From positions 40,192,501 through 40,256,500 of the forward strand of contig BSBM01000361.1 of NCBI GenBank assembly GCA_027924585.1: a stretch of DNA of 64,000 nt, given 5' to 3'. A model generated the notes under the pieces. It saw nothing but the letters and a program-made list of their open reading frames with translations, ran no database searches and had not been told where the DNA came from. A program made the translations under genes and the position numbers. The stretch is from Larix kaempferi. Its lineage: Eukaryota > Streptophyta > Pinopsida > Pinales > Pinaceae. Numbering within the stretch: the stretch's first letter is position 1; each line of letters starts with the position of its first letter. Shown here piece by piece: positions 34,008 through 44,815 of the stretch.

Positions 34008-35759
34008 GCATTATCTAGCATATTTGCCTCTTTATTGGGATTCTAGTTTGCTTTAAAGAATTATTATCCTAAAGATAAGCACATATAGAATGCATAGAAA
34101 TTGTAAATCTAGAAACGTATGTATATTGGAAATGTATTCAATTTCACCATCTATTATGGAAAAAATCCCTTAATCTTCATAACTAGAATTTTTTATTACA
34201 CAAGAATTATATTGTCTCTAAAATAATGTAAGAACATAGTTTCTATTTAATGATTTGACTTTATTATGTTCATAGAATGAGATTTGTGAGAGGAAACAAA
34301 TTATAGTGATCTACATATACTATGTTATGAATAATGATTAGCATTGAGTTAAATATGTCTCTTCTAATCCTATCAATCATTTCTTGATGTCATATCATTT
34401 TTGTTTGCTTTGGATTTATAACAGTGAGCTCAATTTGGGGTTGGAACTGCCATTCAATCTTCATTGTAAGCTTTTAGTGGAGTATCCATTTTATTCATTG
34501 AATGAATGGAACTGAATGTGTTAGTTAATTTGTTTGGTTTTCATAATTTGCATAAAATAAAGCCACCAACAATGAGTTTTGTTATGTGTTAATTATTTTG
34601 TTTGGTTTTCATAAAATAAAGCCACAAACAAATAAAGCCACCAAAAAGTGAGTTCTTTTAAGGTATATAAGGAGTTTGAATCATTAGAAGTATTGTATGG
34701 ATTGTCACTTTTTTAATTTGTATTTTGTGTCAAGGATATGTTTGTATGAAAGAAGGAAAGCACATAAGGATTGGGAAGTGTATTAAAACTATGATCTAGT
34801 TATTCTCTTTTAGGAACTAGCTTGTTTTTCATAGAAACCATTTAAATATTTTATAGGTACTTTTTGCATGTCATCAGGATGGAAATATGTTACAAGAATG
34901 GTGATTCTCAATATTTTGTTTGGTTGATGCCACATAATATATTAGGTGGTACTGCGATTGTAGCACCTTAGATTAGATTATTTTCAAGTTATTGCTTCCA
35001 TTCATCACTCTGAGACCACCAATGGGATTTGGTCCCTATAATAACCTAGCCTAATGTTATTGGCCTCGATATGGGTATAACAGTCAACCCAAGAACCCTC
35101 ATCAAAGAAACCACTAGTAGGAGAATTCTATTATGTTAAAATGTCTTTGGACTCAGACACCTTACCCCAAACTGTAAATGTGATAAATAAATAGCACAAC
35201 TATTCCTTAAGAGGTAAACATGTCACTTGGAAGAATAGATCCCTCGTGGGAGCATTAACAGTGTCTCGTTGGCACTGAGACCCATAAATACCCTATGGAA
35301 AAAATACATTAGAATTTAATGAAGGATATAAGTTGCATCATGTTTAAATTTTAATTGGTACTGTTTGATTTTATTGTACCAAACTTTACTTGTATATTCC
35401 AGATCTAAGTTATTTAAATAAACTAATTTAGGGCATTGTAAGCAAGTAGAAAAATCGACTAGATGTGATTCCAAATTATTTCCTTTCTAAACTTTTTATA
35501 TATCATGGAGCAGTTGCATTAGGCATTGTGATCTCAATAAACTCTATCTTTTTTGTTTCCATAAACCCGAATTTCATGATTTTGAATTCCCTTTAGTTGT
35601 AAATTACTATCCAATGTAAACTTGTTTATTCTGAAAAATCCTTCTCAACAAGTGAATGCTTTTGGTTCATTCCATGTGGATAGACATTGAATTGTATTTT
35701 GAAGAATAATAGAAATTTGGGTGCAATTTTTTAAATGTGAAATTTGATTCCTCTATTTA
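34008..35759. other. AT-rich spacer
   Basis: No recognisable gene. AATAAAGCCACCAA-type short repeats occur at about 34556-34650. CACTAGTAG at 35112 is a possible but weak left terminus for the CACTA-like element ending at 36263. Confidence 0.35.
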
Positions 35760-35830
35760 AGGGTGTTATCTCAATGGAAGAACACCTACCGTATAGGTAG
35801 AAGGTTGGTGGTTCGATTCCTCTGTTCCCT
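35760..35830 (+). other. tRNA-like sequence, probably a tRNA pseudogene or SINE head
   Basis: A 71-nt stretch has a good B box (GGTTCGATTCC), an A-box-like TATCTCAATGG and a plausible anticodon arm (CCTAC-CGTATAG-GTAGA, anticodon TAT if read as tRNA). The acceptor ends pair at only about 4 of 7 positions, and there is no clear terminator right after. Similarity to a real tRNA was judged by eye. Confidence 0.35.
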
Positions 35831-35842
35831 ATATACATAATC

Positions 35843-36068
35843 AATGACTAGTTAACACCATTCAATGACTAAATAAATGACTAGTTAACAACAATCAGTG
35901 ACTAAATAAATGACTAGTTAACTGCACTTAATGACTAACTAAATGACCAATTAATTACAATCAATGACTAAATAAATGACCAATTAATAACAATCAATTA
36001 CTAAATACATGACCAGTTAACAACAATCAATGACTAAATAAATGACCAATTAATAAAAATTAATGACG
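35843..36068. repeat. 33-bp tandem array, subterminal to a CACTA-like end
   Basis: Units of the form AATGACTAAATAAATGACC + AATTAATAACAATC repeat every 33 bp from 35864 (next at 35897, 35930 and so on), about six to seven copies with substitutions. The TGACTAAAT motif also recurs closer to 36263. Confidence 0.85.
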
Positions 36069-36263
36069 TAAACAATGACTAAATATACGACCAAACTGAT
36101 CAATTAGAACAACCAATAAATAACTAAATTTTGTTAGTCATGTATTTAGTCGCATTATAAGTGACTAGCAATAAATGACTATTAGTCACATGACTAAATT
36201 TAGCCATTTATATGTGATTTTTAGTAGTTTTTTAAGTCATTTATCTCACTTTTTCTACTAGTG
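35843..36263. mobile_element. Right terminus of a CACTA-type (En/Spm) DNA transposon
   Basis: The sequence ends TCACTTTTTCTACTAGTG at 36263. Its reverse complement, CACTAGTAGAAAAAGTGA, is a typical CACTA terminal inverted repeat. Repeated TGACTAAAT/TGACC motifs within ~420 bp inside it look like the subterminal repeats that CACTA transposase accessory proteins bind. No transposase gene is visible. The left end is unproven (weak candidate at 35112, 12 of 15 bases alike, flanks AAC and AAT). Confidence 0.5.
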
Positions 36264-36542
36264 AATTACCCTTCCAGATCTTAAATGAATATCATTGCAT
36301 TGCAAAGGGATGATACTGTAGGATGGAAAAATAGTAGTTTCAGCTTGCTAAATCATTTTATTATTTGGGTTGGGGTTTGCTTGTACACGCAATTGGGGTT
36401 GAATTGCATGGGAATTCATCTGAGTATTCACATGCATGTTCATAGGAAGTTGCAGCTATGGCTGAACAGGTACCGATGTTGGTAACTGTTGAGGTAATAA
36501 AGGTTGTGGCACCGACAATTGTTATCCAAGGAAATGGTTGTT

Positions 36543-37292
36543 TCACCAGTTTTGGGACCATGTCGGTTCTGGCTTGGCTAAGGCAGACAAGGTACCCAAG
36601 GAGAAGGATATTGAAACTATTTTGAATTTTGCCAATGTTGGGTAGGGAATTGTGATTGTTGAGGTGTACATTGGTTTTGAGACATATATTGATTTCCAAT
36701 TATTGATAAGTATACATGGGTCTTGATTCATACCCGGGAGTCGATTCTTCCATGGCTTCTTTTGTCCTAGAAGGTATACTCGTTTGACTTCCTCGCTGAT
36801 ACATTGGTAAACCGACTTCAATCTTGGTATTAATGGACATGATTTTCTAGGATGGTCCTTGTCACAGTCTGCACATAATTCCAAAGCATTGAGTAGAAAC
36901 TCCTTGGTTGGGTGCTTTTGTCTTCATCAAGAGAGAAAACAGATAATACCTTATCTTCTTCAAACTATCTCTTCTTTTTTCTGAAATATATTTAGTTGCG
37001 ATGATACGGTCCCGAGGACATTTTTTTTAAATCTTCCAATAGGGTCCCTATCTTTGTCCAAGTTTATACTCCATTAGCTAACTTGGCCACCCTGGTATGA
37101 AGGTCTCTAATTCCTATCTTGTTTCTAGAATATCCTCGAGAACATCTCCTACACCAACCGCAAATGGTCTTATATCTTTCCTTAGAGATATCTCATTTTC
37201 CCATTACATTCAGCATGTCAAGCCACTCATCCTTCATCCCTCGGATTAGAATTTTCTTTAGGAATTCATTCCCTAATGAAGAATGTGGATAT
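36543..37292 (-). pseudogene. Ty3/gypsy gag, C-terminal half (with zinc knuckle)
   Basis: The minus strand reads, from 37292, 'GNEFLKKILIRGMKDEWLDM', 'LNVMGK', 'ICGWCRRCSRG' and, at 36884-36800, a CCHC-like knuckle 'CADCDKDHPRKSCPLIPRLK' (C-x2-C-x3-H-x4-C). A Gln-rich tail follows. Several stops and frame changes. It continues the gag piece at 44435-44676; the two halves were separated by element C. The left neighbour is the CACTA end at 36263. Confidence 0.7.
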
Positions 37293-37896
37293 TGTTAATA
37301 TTTAATATGCTAAGACTGAAAATAGCAGCATTACATTCCATTTCACAATAATAGCATATACAGGATCACTAAAGAAACAACAAGCATAGCATAAACACAA
37401 GAGACACAGATTTATCCTGGGAAACCCTCATGGGGTAGAAAACCCAGTAAAGCTTCCTCAATATAGATGACCAGCAATACACAAAGATGCAAACCAAATA
37501 TATGATCTCCTCCTCCACCATAGTAGACCTCTCCTCCACAAGTGCTCCTTTCTCAAGTGAGTGTATGTGTCAAATGAGGAACACACCTCCTCTATTTATA
37601 CACTACACTGACATGTATTTTACAAAAGTACACGTAGGCTCGTATTTAACCAATGGGTTAAATACCCCACTACAACTGATTGGTCCGACCCCTCTAGGGT
37701 GGTCTAATAACCCTTTTACCCACATAACATATACAGGGCCGACCCCCACTAGGGAAGTCTAATAACCCGAGTTACCACATTCCGACGGAGGAATAAACAT
37801 CTCCGGATATACAATAAGATCTTCACGGAGGAATGAAACATCTCCGGAATAATAAAGTACAAATATAATATTCTTTGAAGTTACAATATCTCAACA
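37293..37896 (-). repeat. 3' LTR of element C
   Basis: Ends TGTTAATA...CTCAACA. A TATA box (TATAAATAG on the minus strand) is at 37592-37600. It contains internal CTCCGGA repeats shared with the other copy. Confidence 0.92.
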
Positions 37897-37906
37897 CTCC
37901 CCCTTA
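37897..37906 (-). promoter_or_regulatory. Polypurine tract of element C
   Basis: The minus strand reads AAGGGGGAG directly before TGTTGAGATATT. Confidence 0.8.
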
Positions 37907-38125
37907 ACGAGAAGGATATTATAACAACATCTGCACGAGCAAGGAGTCATCAACATCATACATGATACATCTATAAATCATTGGAAGCTTTCTCAACATC
38001 ATCAGTAACTCAAGCAGTTACTGGAACATCTTCAATACTGGAACATTGACATCTTCAGTATTGAGTCTTTATCTTCTGTAGCACTTGAACAGCTACAACA
38101 ATATCATCATCTGGATCCTCACGAT

Positions 38126-38420
38126 TATCGTCATCACACGATCATCAGCATCGTCATCTCATGATCATCAGCATCGTCATCGCATGATCATCAACATCGT
38201 CATCTCACGATCATCAGCATCGTCATCTCACGATCATCAGCATCGTCATCACACTCTCATCAGCATCGTCATCACACGATCATCAGCATCGTCATCACAC
38301 GATCATCAACATCGTCATCACATGATCATCAGCATCATCATCACACGATCATCAGCATCATCATCACCTGATCATTAGCATCGTCATCACACAATCATCA
38401 GCATCATCATCACACGATCA
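38126..38420. repeat. 23-bp tandem array in the 3' UTR of C
   Basis: About 13 copies of GATCATCAGCATCGTCATCNCAC. The array is nearly regular, so all three frames stay open on both strands (Ser/His-rich or Asp-rich products). I do not regard these as genes. Confidence 0.85.
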
Positions 38421-38426
38421 ACAACA

Positions 38427-38765
38427 TCGTCATCTAGATCATCACGATCAGCAACATCGTCATCTAGATCATCACGAGCAGCAGCATCGTCATCTAGATC
38501 ATCACGATCAATAACATCGTCATCTAGATCATCACGATCAACAACATCATCAATACAAGTATAAATATCATTAATACAAGTATCCTCATCAATACAAGTA
38601 TACACATCATCCATACAAGTATCCTGATCAATACAAGTATACACATCATCAATACAAGTATCCTCATCAATACAAGTATACACATCATCAATACAAGTAT
38701 CCTCATAAATACAAGTATACACATCATCAATACAAGTATCCTCATCAATACAAGTATACACAATA
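38427..38765. repeat. 30-bp and 39-bp tandem arrays in the 3' UTR of C
   Basis: About four copies of a 30-bp unit (GATCATCACGATCANCAACA plus TCGTCATCTA) run to ~38550. About five copies of a 39-bp unit built from ATACAAGTATCCTCATCA and ATACAAGTATACACATCATC follow to 38765. The 39-bp unit is itself an imperfect dimer. Confidence 0.82.
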
Positions 38766-38789
38766 GCAGCATACCCTGCAACACACAAG

Positions 38790-39230
38790 ATCCAATTACG
38801 GGATGATCAATCCCTCTCACTTTAGGACATAGGTCCAAGGATGATACAATCCTGATCCGCTTAGGAGATGATCAGTCCCTCTCCGTTTAAGACAACTCTC
38901 ATGTCTATGGATGATGCAATCCAGATCAACTTACAGGATGATCAATCCTTATCACTTTAAGACACCTCACCATGTCTAGGGACGAGGCAATCCCAATCTA
39001 TTTACAGGATGATTAGTCCTTATCACTTTAAGACATCTCACCATGTCTAGGGACGAGGCAATCCCAATCTATTTACAAGATGATTAGTCCTTATCACTTT
39101 AAGACATATCACCATGTCTAGGGACGAGGAAATCCCAATCTATTTACAGGATGATTAGTCCTTATCAGTTTAAGACATCTCACCATGTCTAGGGATGAGG
39201 AAATCCCAATCTATTTACAGAATGATTAGT
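38790..39230. repeat. 71-bp tandem array in the 3' UTR of C
   Basis: The unit contains ACAGGATGATTAGTCC, TTTAAGACATCTCACC and GTCTAGGGACGAGG. Regular 71-bp spacing is seen at 39004, 39075, 39146 and 39217, with more diverged copies to the left. Confidence 0.85.
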
Positions 39231-39720
39231 CCACTCAATCTCATTTAGGACTATCCTTCCTTTCAAAATTACTGGATTTACTGTCCAAGGATGATTTAAT
39301 CCATTCAATTCATTTAGGACTATCCTTCCTTTCGGAATTACTGGATTTACTGTCCAAGGATGATTTAATCCACTCAATTCATTTAGGACTATCCTTCCTT
39401 TCAGAATTACTGGATTTATTGTCCAAGGATGATTTAATCCACTCAATTCATTTAGGACTATCCTTCCTTTCGGAATTACTGGATTTACTGTCCAAGGATG
39501 ATTTAATCCACTCAATTCATTTAGGACTATCCTTCCTTTCGAAATTACTGGATTTACTGTCCAAGGATGATTTAATCCACTCAATTCATTTAGGACTATC
39601 CTTCCTTTCGGAACTACTGGATTTACTGTCCAAGGATGATTTAATCCACTCAATTCATTTAGGACTATCCTTCCTTTCAGAATTATTGGATTTACTGTCC
39701 AAGGATGATTTAATCCACAA
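39231..39720. repeat. 69-bp tandem array in the 3' UTR of C
   Basis: Seven highly similar copies contain TTTAGGACTATCCTTCC and GTCCAAGGATGATTTAATCC. Because 69 is a multiple of 3, one frame per strand stays open and gives a 23-residue periodic product. This is a by-product of the period. Confidence 0.9.
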
Positions 39721-40235
39721 CCGTACATTTAGGACCAATGTCCAAGGATGACTTAATCCTCAACCGTACATTTAGGACCTACGTCCAAGGATGACTTAAT
39801 CCTCAACCGTACATTTAGGACCTACGTCCAAGGATGACTTAATCCTCAACCGTACATTTAGGACCATGTCCAAGGATGACTTAATCCTGAACCGTACATT
39901 TAGGACCTACGTCCAAGGATGACTTAATCCTCAACCGTACATTTAGGACCTACGTCCAAGGATGACTTAATCCTCAACCGTACATTTAGGACCACGTCCA
40001 AGGATGACTTAATCCTCAACCGCACATTTAGGACCTACATCCAAGGATGACTTAATCCTCCACCGTACATTTAGGACCACGTCCAAGGATGACTTAATCC
40101 TCAACCGTACATTTAGGACCTACATCCAAGGATGACTTAATCCTCAACCGTACATTTAGGACCTACGTCCAAGGATGACTTAATCCTCAACCGTACATTT
40201 AGGACCTACGTCCAAGGATGACTTAATCCTCAACC
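39721..40235. repeat. 43-bp tandem array in the 3' UTR of C
   Basis: About 12 copies of CGTACATTTAGGACCTACG + TCCAAGGATGACTTAATCCT + CAAC. Spacing is 43 bp (39741, 39784 and so on) with a few one-base deletions. It looks like a shortened form of the neighbouring 69-bp unit. Confidence 0.9.
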
Positions 40236-40625
40236 GTCCACCAAGGACTTCATTCTCGAAGACATACGTCTACGGCTCTCTTTAGGACTGAAGTCCAGGG
40301 ATGATCCAATCCCCTCAAGTCCACCAAGGACTTCATTCTCGAATACATACGTCTGGCTCTCTTGAGGATGATGCAATCCTATCATGTCCACCAAGGACTT
40401 CATTCTCGAAGACATACGTCTACGGCTCTTCTTTAGGACTGAAGTCCAGGGATGATCCAATCCCCTCACATGTTCACCAAGAACTTCATTCTCGAAGACA
40501 TACGTCTATGGCTCTCTTGAGGATGATGCAATCCTATCATGTCCACCAAGGAATTCATTCTCGAAGACATACGTCTACGGCTCTCTTTAGAACATATGTT
40601 CAAGGATGATGCAATCCCCTTGTCA
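40236..40625. repeat. Dimeric ~152-bp higher-order repeat in the 3' UTR of C
   Basis: The motif TCCACCAAGGACTTCATTCT recurs at 40237, 40320, 40387, 40473 and 40542. The spacings alternate 83, 67, 86 and 69 bp. Two monomer types (one with GGATGATCCAATCC, one with GGATGATGCAATCC) therefore alternate, giving a higher-order period of 150-155 bp, as in mature satellites. Confidence 0.8.
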
Positions 40626-40744
40626 CCTTTGACCCTATCTAAGGACCATCCACCAACCTCTTTGTCGGCATCACTAATATAGGTATCCTCATTATCGACC
40701 TCGCTGTCGATGCAGGCAATCTCATCATGAGTTATCACATCACT

Positions 40745-40832
40745 CCCCCTTTCGAGGAGGGTCCTTCTAAACTATATTAAGTTTGTCTCAGAAAACTTTA
40801 CTTGAGGTAGAGGTTTGGTTAGTACATTGGAT
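40745..40832 (-). pseudogene. Remnant of the Ty1/copia pol C-terminus (RNase H end)
   Basis: The minus strand reads 'NVLTKPLPQVKFSETNLI', then TAG, then 'FRRTLLERGS'. T-K-P-L-P-x-x-K-F is the hallmark end of plant Ty1/copia RNase H. It lies just before the tandem arrays, where a copia pol would end. I found no other part of pol. Confidence 0.65.
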
Positions 40833-42639
40833 CGGTAGAGGTTCCTTTCTTCACCATATCATCTGTGTATAGAAACAATATTCAACCTTGTAGCAAAGGT
40901 TGAGATCCTCATCACCCATGGTGATCATTAAGCTCATCAATTGATTATCGATCCTGGGTACCCATACAGAACCTGATTCACACTTCTTCTTTAATTATAC
41001 CATTAAGAGAATGGTCTTATCTAGCCACTTGGAGCAAACATCTTATCATGATTCTCTTCCTCTTTCTAAGAGAATTTTCTACCTACAAGCCTTCTATAGT
41101 GTGTTTGATTTGTAAATCCTTTTGTTTGAACATCCATCGCTTGTTCAGTGTTCATCATTCATCATGATATTTCCTACAAATAAAAATTAAGTACATGATT
41201 AGTAATACTTCATAATCATCAAATCATATTGACATGATAACCTATTATGCATACAGATATCATTTACATAGTTATGTAACTATTTTGACCAATACTTTGG
41301 CACAACACTTTCCCATATCCTGTATGCATACAATGGCTATCTAGATGCCTTCCATCTCTACCAGAACATACTATTGAGAGTGTGCACAGCTCTCAGCATG
41401 TCATCAAAGAGGTTTCATTCTAGACAAGCAACAATGGAATGTTTGTCCAACTTACCAATCATATGCATATTAGTAGTATACTGTTAAATGCTCTATGAAT
41501 GTTTACACTCAGCATGATATATTCTAGGAATACAAATATGCATACAAGCAATATCATTTACTATTTCAAATAACATCTCAAATACTTATCTTTTATGTTT
41601 GTGTGGTTGCCTCCCGCTTGATCTTCTATATGTCTTCTGAACTTCTATTCATTCTGTACCACTGTGCATGTTCAAGTGTCATCCTCATGATCTCATACAC
41701 AAACATACACCCATTAGTATGTTCTAAATGTTATCAAAACATTATAGTTCTAAATAATCTTGAGAATGTATAGTCATGATTATAGTTAATAAACATTAGT
41801 ATTCAAGATTTGAGGGAAGTCTTCTTTTACTCATGCATATCATCAATCAAGATAAAAGACATAATATGCATAATCCCTTGATTACTAACTTTATGAATAA
41901 GCATAACCAATCATACCAAGTATACTTATATAAGGGATCCTAATCACAAGGTAAGATTCTAACATGACATAGGAAAACATACCTGGATTAGTATACCTTC
42001 TTAGTTATGTGCAACATACCTAAGCAATCTCTTCATTGATTTAGAGATCCTGAGCTAGAACCTGCATGTCTCATAGGTTAATCATAATACAACAAGGTCA
42101 TACATACCTCGTAAGTAGAACAAAGATTATGGATGAGTCTTTGTCTTCATGTGGTCATGGTCATGGAACTTGATTTGTCTTTTGTGATGTACCTGTATCT
42201 TGTTAGCAGACAACATCAACCTCACACAACACCATAATGCATTAGTACAATCATATAGCCCTAATCAATGAATGTCTTTGATCATTCACATGCATTCATA
42301 CTGTTACTAGGGTGATAAGACAATTCTAACATTAATCAAGATTGTACTAATAAATAATATGAAGACAAACACATCATGAACTTAATCAAGAATTAGATTT
42401 CAAGACATACCTGAGCCTCCTTAAGTCATACCTGTCGAGACTTCTTGTAGTCTTCTTATGTAAGGGCTTAAGCTCAACTCCCCCTGAAACTTGATCTAGA
42501 GCTTGATTAGGGTTTTCTAGAGAAACCCTAAAAATTCAATCTTTGACTTTCACACTTCTGAATGGATGAAAGAATATGTCTTGTTGAGCTGATCAAACTA
42601 GCATACTTCAATTTTGGAATTTCCAAAATTTGACCCCTC
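40833..42639 (-). other. Interior of element C without recognisable coding sequence
   Basis: About 1.8 kb of AT-rich sequence. If it once held copia gag-pol, nothing is left that I can read apart from the C-terminal remnant. Confidence 0.4.
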
Positions 42640-43462
42640 AAAATTGCCTTTGAAACTTCTGGATCTTCTGGACAGGATCCCGAACTAGGGTTTGATGAAG
42701 CCCACCCTTCTGCCTAAACAAAAGGTTCGATCGAAGGCTCTAAACTCTTATTTTTCTTAGGAGCTTCCAGCCGTGCTTACAGACTTCAAAAATTCCAACT
42801 TTTGCTGAAGCCCTAATTTTCCATCTTTCCGATCAAAATCCCGAACTGGGGTTTGATCAAGTCCGGTCTTCCACCCAACCAAAAAATTCGATCTTAGTCT
42901 CTAAATTTCGATTTTCCTTAATAGCATTCAGCCGTGGACTCCGATTCCAAAAATTCTAACTTTCTCCGAAACCCTAAATTTCGGAAGCCATGAATAAATG
43001 TGCTCCAAAAATAATTATGTTTTGACAGAAATATGCACCTGATTGTTTCTTCTATAAATCTGAAATTTTTGCTCCACAAGGTCTGAAACCCTTTTTCTGC
43101 AGTAGCCTGACCTGTCATCTTTCCATCCTGACAGTTCTGACCTCAATTGGGTTTTCTGAGAGAGAGTTATGCCAAGTGTCCCAACGTGACCTGTTTATGG
43201 GATAAAACAGGAGAGCGAACTTGTACGGCATGCCACGTGTCACTGTTTGAACATCAGCCTCTGAAAAATTTTCCTGAGATAGCTCGACCTGTTATATTTC
43301 CATCCTGATAGGTCTGACCTCAATTGGACTCTATGAGAGAGAGTTATGCCAAGTGTCGCAACGTGACCTGTTTATGGGATAAAACAGGAGAGCAAACTTG
43401 TACAGAATGCCACGTGTCACTAGTTGAACTTCGGCCTCTGAAAACGTTTCCTGAGATACTAC
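42640..43462 (-). repeat. Two tandem duplications in the leader of element C
   Basis: First, a ~161-bp unit (CCCGAACTAGGGTTTGATGA at 42679 and its variant at 42840) occurs twice within 42640-42965. Second, a 177-bp unit (GACCTGTCATCTTTCCATCC at 43109 and its variant at 43286), with AGAGAGTTATGCCAAGTGTC in both copies, occurs twice within 43109-43462. Confidence 0.8.
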
Positions 43463-43818
43463 AGTCTGTGTACTACCTGTCACTTTTTACGAAATTTCAT
43501 TTGGAGATTCCTATCCCAAGTTATGACCTTTTTTCCTAGGTCACCTGATTTTGACTGAGATCTGGAAGAGGCAGAAACCCTAACTGGTACTGATCATAAC
43601 TCACAAAGTACAACTAATCTGAGGGTTCCCTTTGGACACAAGGTACCTGGGGATGTTTTCTTCTACCTGTAAAATTTTCAGACCCTGAACCTTCGCCAAA
43701 ATGGAGTTATAGCGAAAGTTCCACGATGACTGGTTTTTGCTATGTAAAACCCTAACCTTAAAATTGTCGTAAGTAAAGCAAGTGTCGTAAGTGCCATACC
43801 TTGTCTTCCTTCAGGTTA

Positions 43819-43830
43819 GCTCTGATACCA
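43819..43830 (-). promoter_or_regulatory. Primer-binding site of element C
   Basis: The minus strand reads TGGTATCAGAGC, the perfect complement of the 3' end of plant initiator tRNA-Met, directly adjoining the 5' LTR. Confidence 0.9.
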
Positions 43831-44434
43831 TGTTAATATTTAATATGCTAAGACTGAAAATAGCAGCATTACATTCCATTTCACAATAATAGCATATACA
43901 GGATCACTGAAGAAACAACAAGCATAGCATAAACACAAGAGACACGGATTTATCCTGGGAAACCCTCATGGGGTAGAAAACCCAGTAAAGCTTCCTCAAT
44001 ATAGATGACCAGCAATACACAAAGATGCAAACCAAATATATGATCTCCTCCTCCACCATAGCAGACCTCTCCTCCACAAGTGCTCCTTTCTCAAGTGAGT
44101 GTATGTGTCAAATGAGGAACACACCTCCTCTATTTATACACTACACTGACATGTATTTTACAAAGGTACACGTAGGCTCGTATTTAACCAATGGGTTAAA
44201 TACCCCACTACAACTGATTGGGCCGACCCCTCTAGGGTGGTCTAATAACCCTTTGACCCACATAACATATACAGAGCCGACCCCCACTAGGGAAGTCTAA
44301 TAACCCGAGTTACCACATTTCGACGGAGGAATAAACATCTCCGGATATACAATAAGATCTTCATGGAGGAATGAAACATCTCCGGAATAATAAAGTACAA
44401 ATATAATATTCTTTGAAGTTACAATATCTCAACA
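43831..44434 (-). repeat. 5' LTR of element C
   Basis: Pair of 37293-37896. The promoter TATA box (TATAAATAG, minus strand) is at 44130-44138. Confidence 0.92.
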
Positions 44435-44676
44435 GAGATCTCTATAGATTGTACTTAAAACGTTCTACATAGTCCTCCAAATTCTCATCCTATTTTTTAG
44501 TCATATTGAAAAATTTATTCTCTAAGGTATCGAGATATGAAATATTCTTGATATTGTTTTAGAAAGGCATTCTTTAGTCATCCCATGTCATTATAGATCC
44601 ACCACCCAAGCCCATGAACCATCAAAAGGTCGCCCCCTTCAAAGTGGCAGGGAATAGTTTGAGTTTCTGCAAATCA
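44435..44676 (-). pseudogene. Ty3/gypsy gag, N-terminal half of the capsid domain
   Basis: The minus strand reads 'LQKLKLFPATLKGATF', 'WFMGLGGGSIMTWDD', 'KNAFLKQYQEYF' and 'DENLEDYVERFKYNL', the capsid core of plant Ty3/gypsy gag, with several stops. It runs straight into element C at 44434 and resumes at 37292. The parent element's pol was not found in the window. Confidence 0.75.
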
Positions 44677-44689
44677 ATAGTATAATTGT

Positions 44690-44815
44690 AGCTTCAACAT
44701 AATACATCAAACTTGAACTAAACTTGAACCTGCATAATCATAGCTTCTGCATAATACATCAAAATCAAACTAAACTTGAACCTACATAATCATAGCTGCT
44801 TCATAATACCTCCAG
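44690..44815. repeat. 52-bp tandem duplication
   Basis: AGCTTCAACATAATACATCA at 44690, a close variant at 44742 and a third at 44794: period 52 bp, ~2.4 copies. Confidence 0.75.

Larger units (their letters stand above)
37293..44434 (-). mobile_element. C: copia-derived non-autonomous LTR element with satellite-like 3' UTR
   Basis: The LTRs at 37293-37896 and 43831-44434 are both 604 bp and differ at 9 positions by my alignment (about 1.5%), the youngest insertion here. A perfect tRNA-Met primer-binding site adjoins the right LTR and a polypurine tract adjoins the left one, so the element is on the minus strand. Flanks GATAT and GAGAT are a near-identical 5-bp duplication. The interior has a duplicated leader, only a remnant of pol (the end of a Ty1/copia RNase H at 40745-40832) and a 2.5-kb run of tandem arrays. 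It must be mobilised in trans. Confidence 0.88.

Noticed and set aside
34780-34910. Further exons of the UTP4-like pseudogene
   Set aside because: Short fragments were vaguely similar to later WD40 repeats but no stretch longer than a few residues could be supported.
35112-36263. Complete non-autonomous CACTA element
   Set aside because: The candidate left end matches only 12 of 15 bases and the flanks (AAC, AAT) do not agree, so only the right end is reported.
39189-39728. 179-codon open frame with a 23-residue periodic product (and similar frames at 38085-38378 and 38387-38788)
   Set aside because: Caused by tandem periods that keep frames open on both strands; no start context or conserved domain.
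38126-40625. Regularly repeated units that might suggest a CRISPR array
   Set aside because: Repeats are directly adjacent without unique spacers, periods change along the region, and the setting is the 3' UTR of a plant LTR element.
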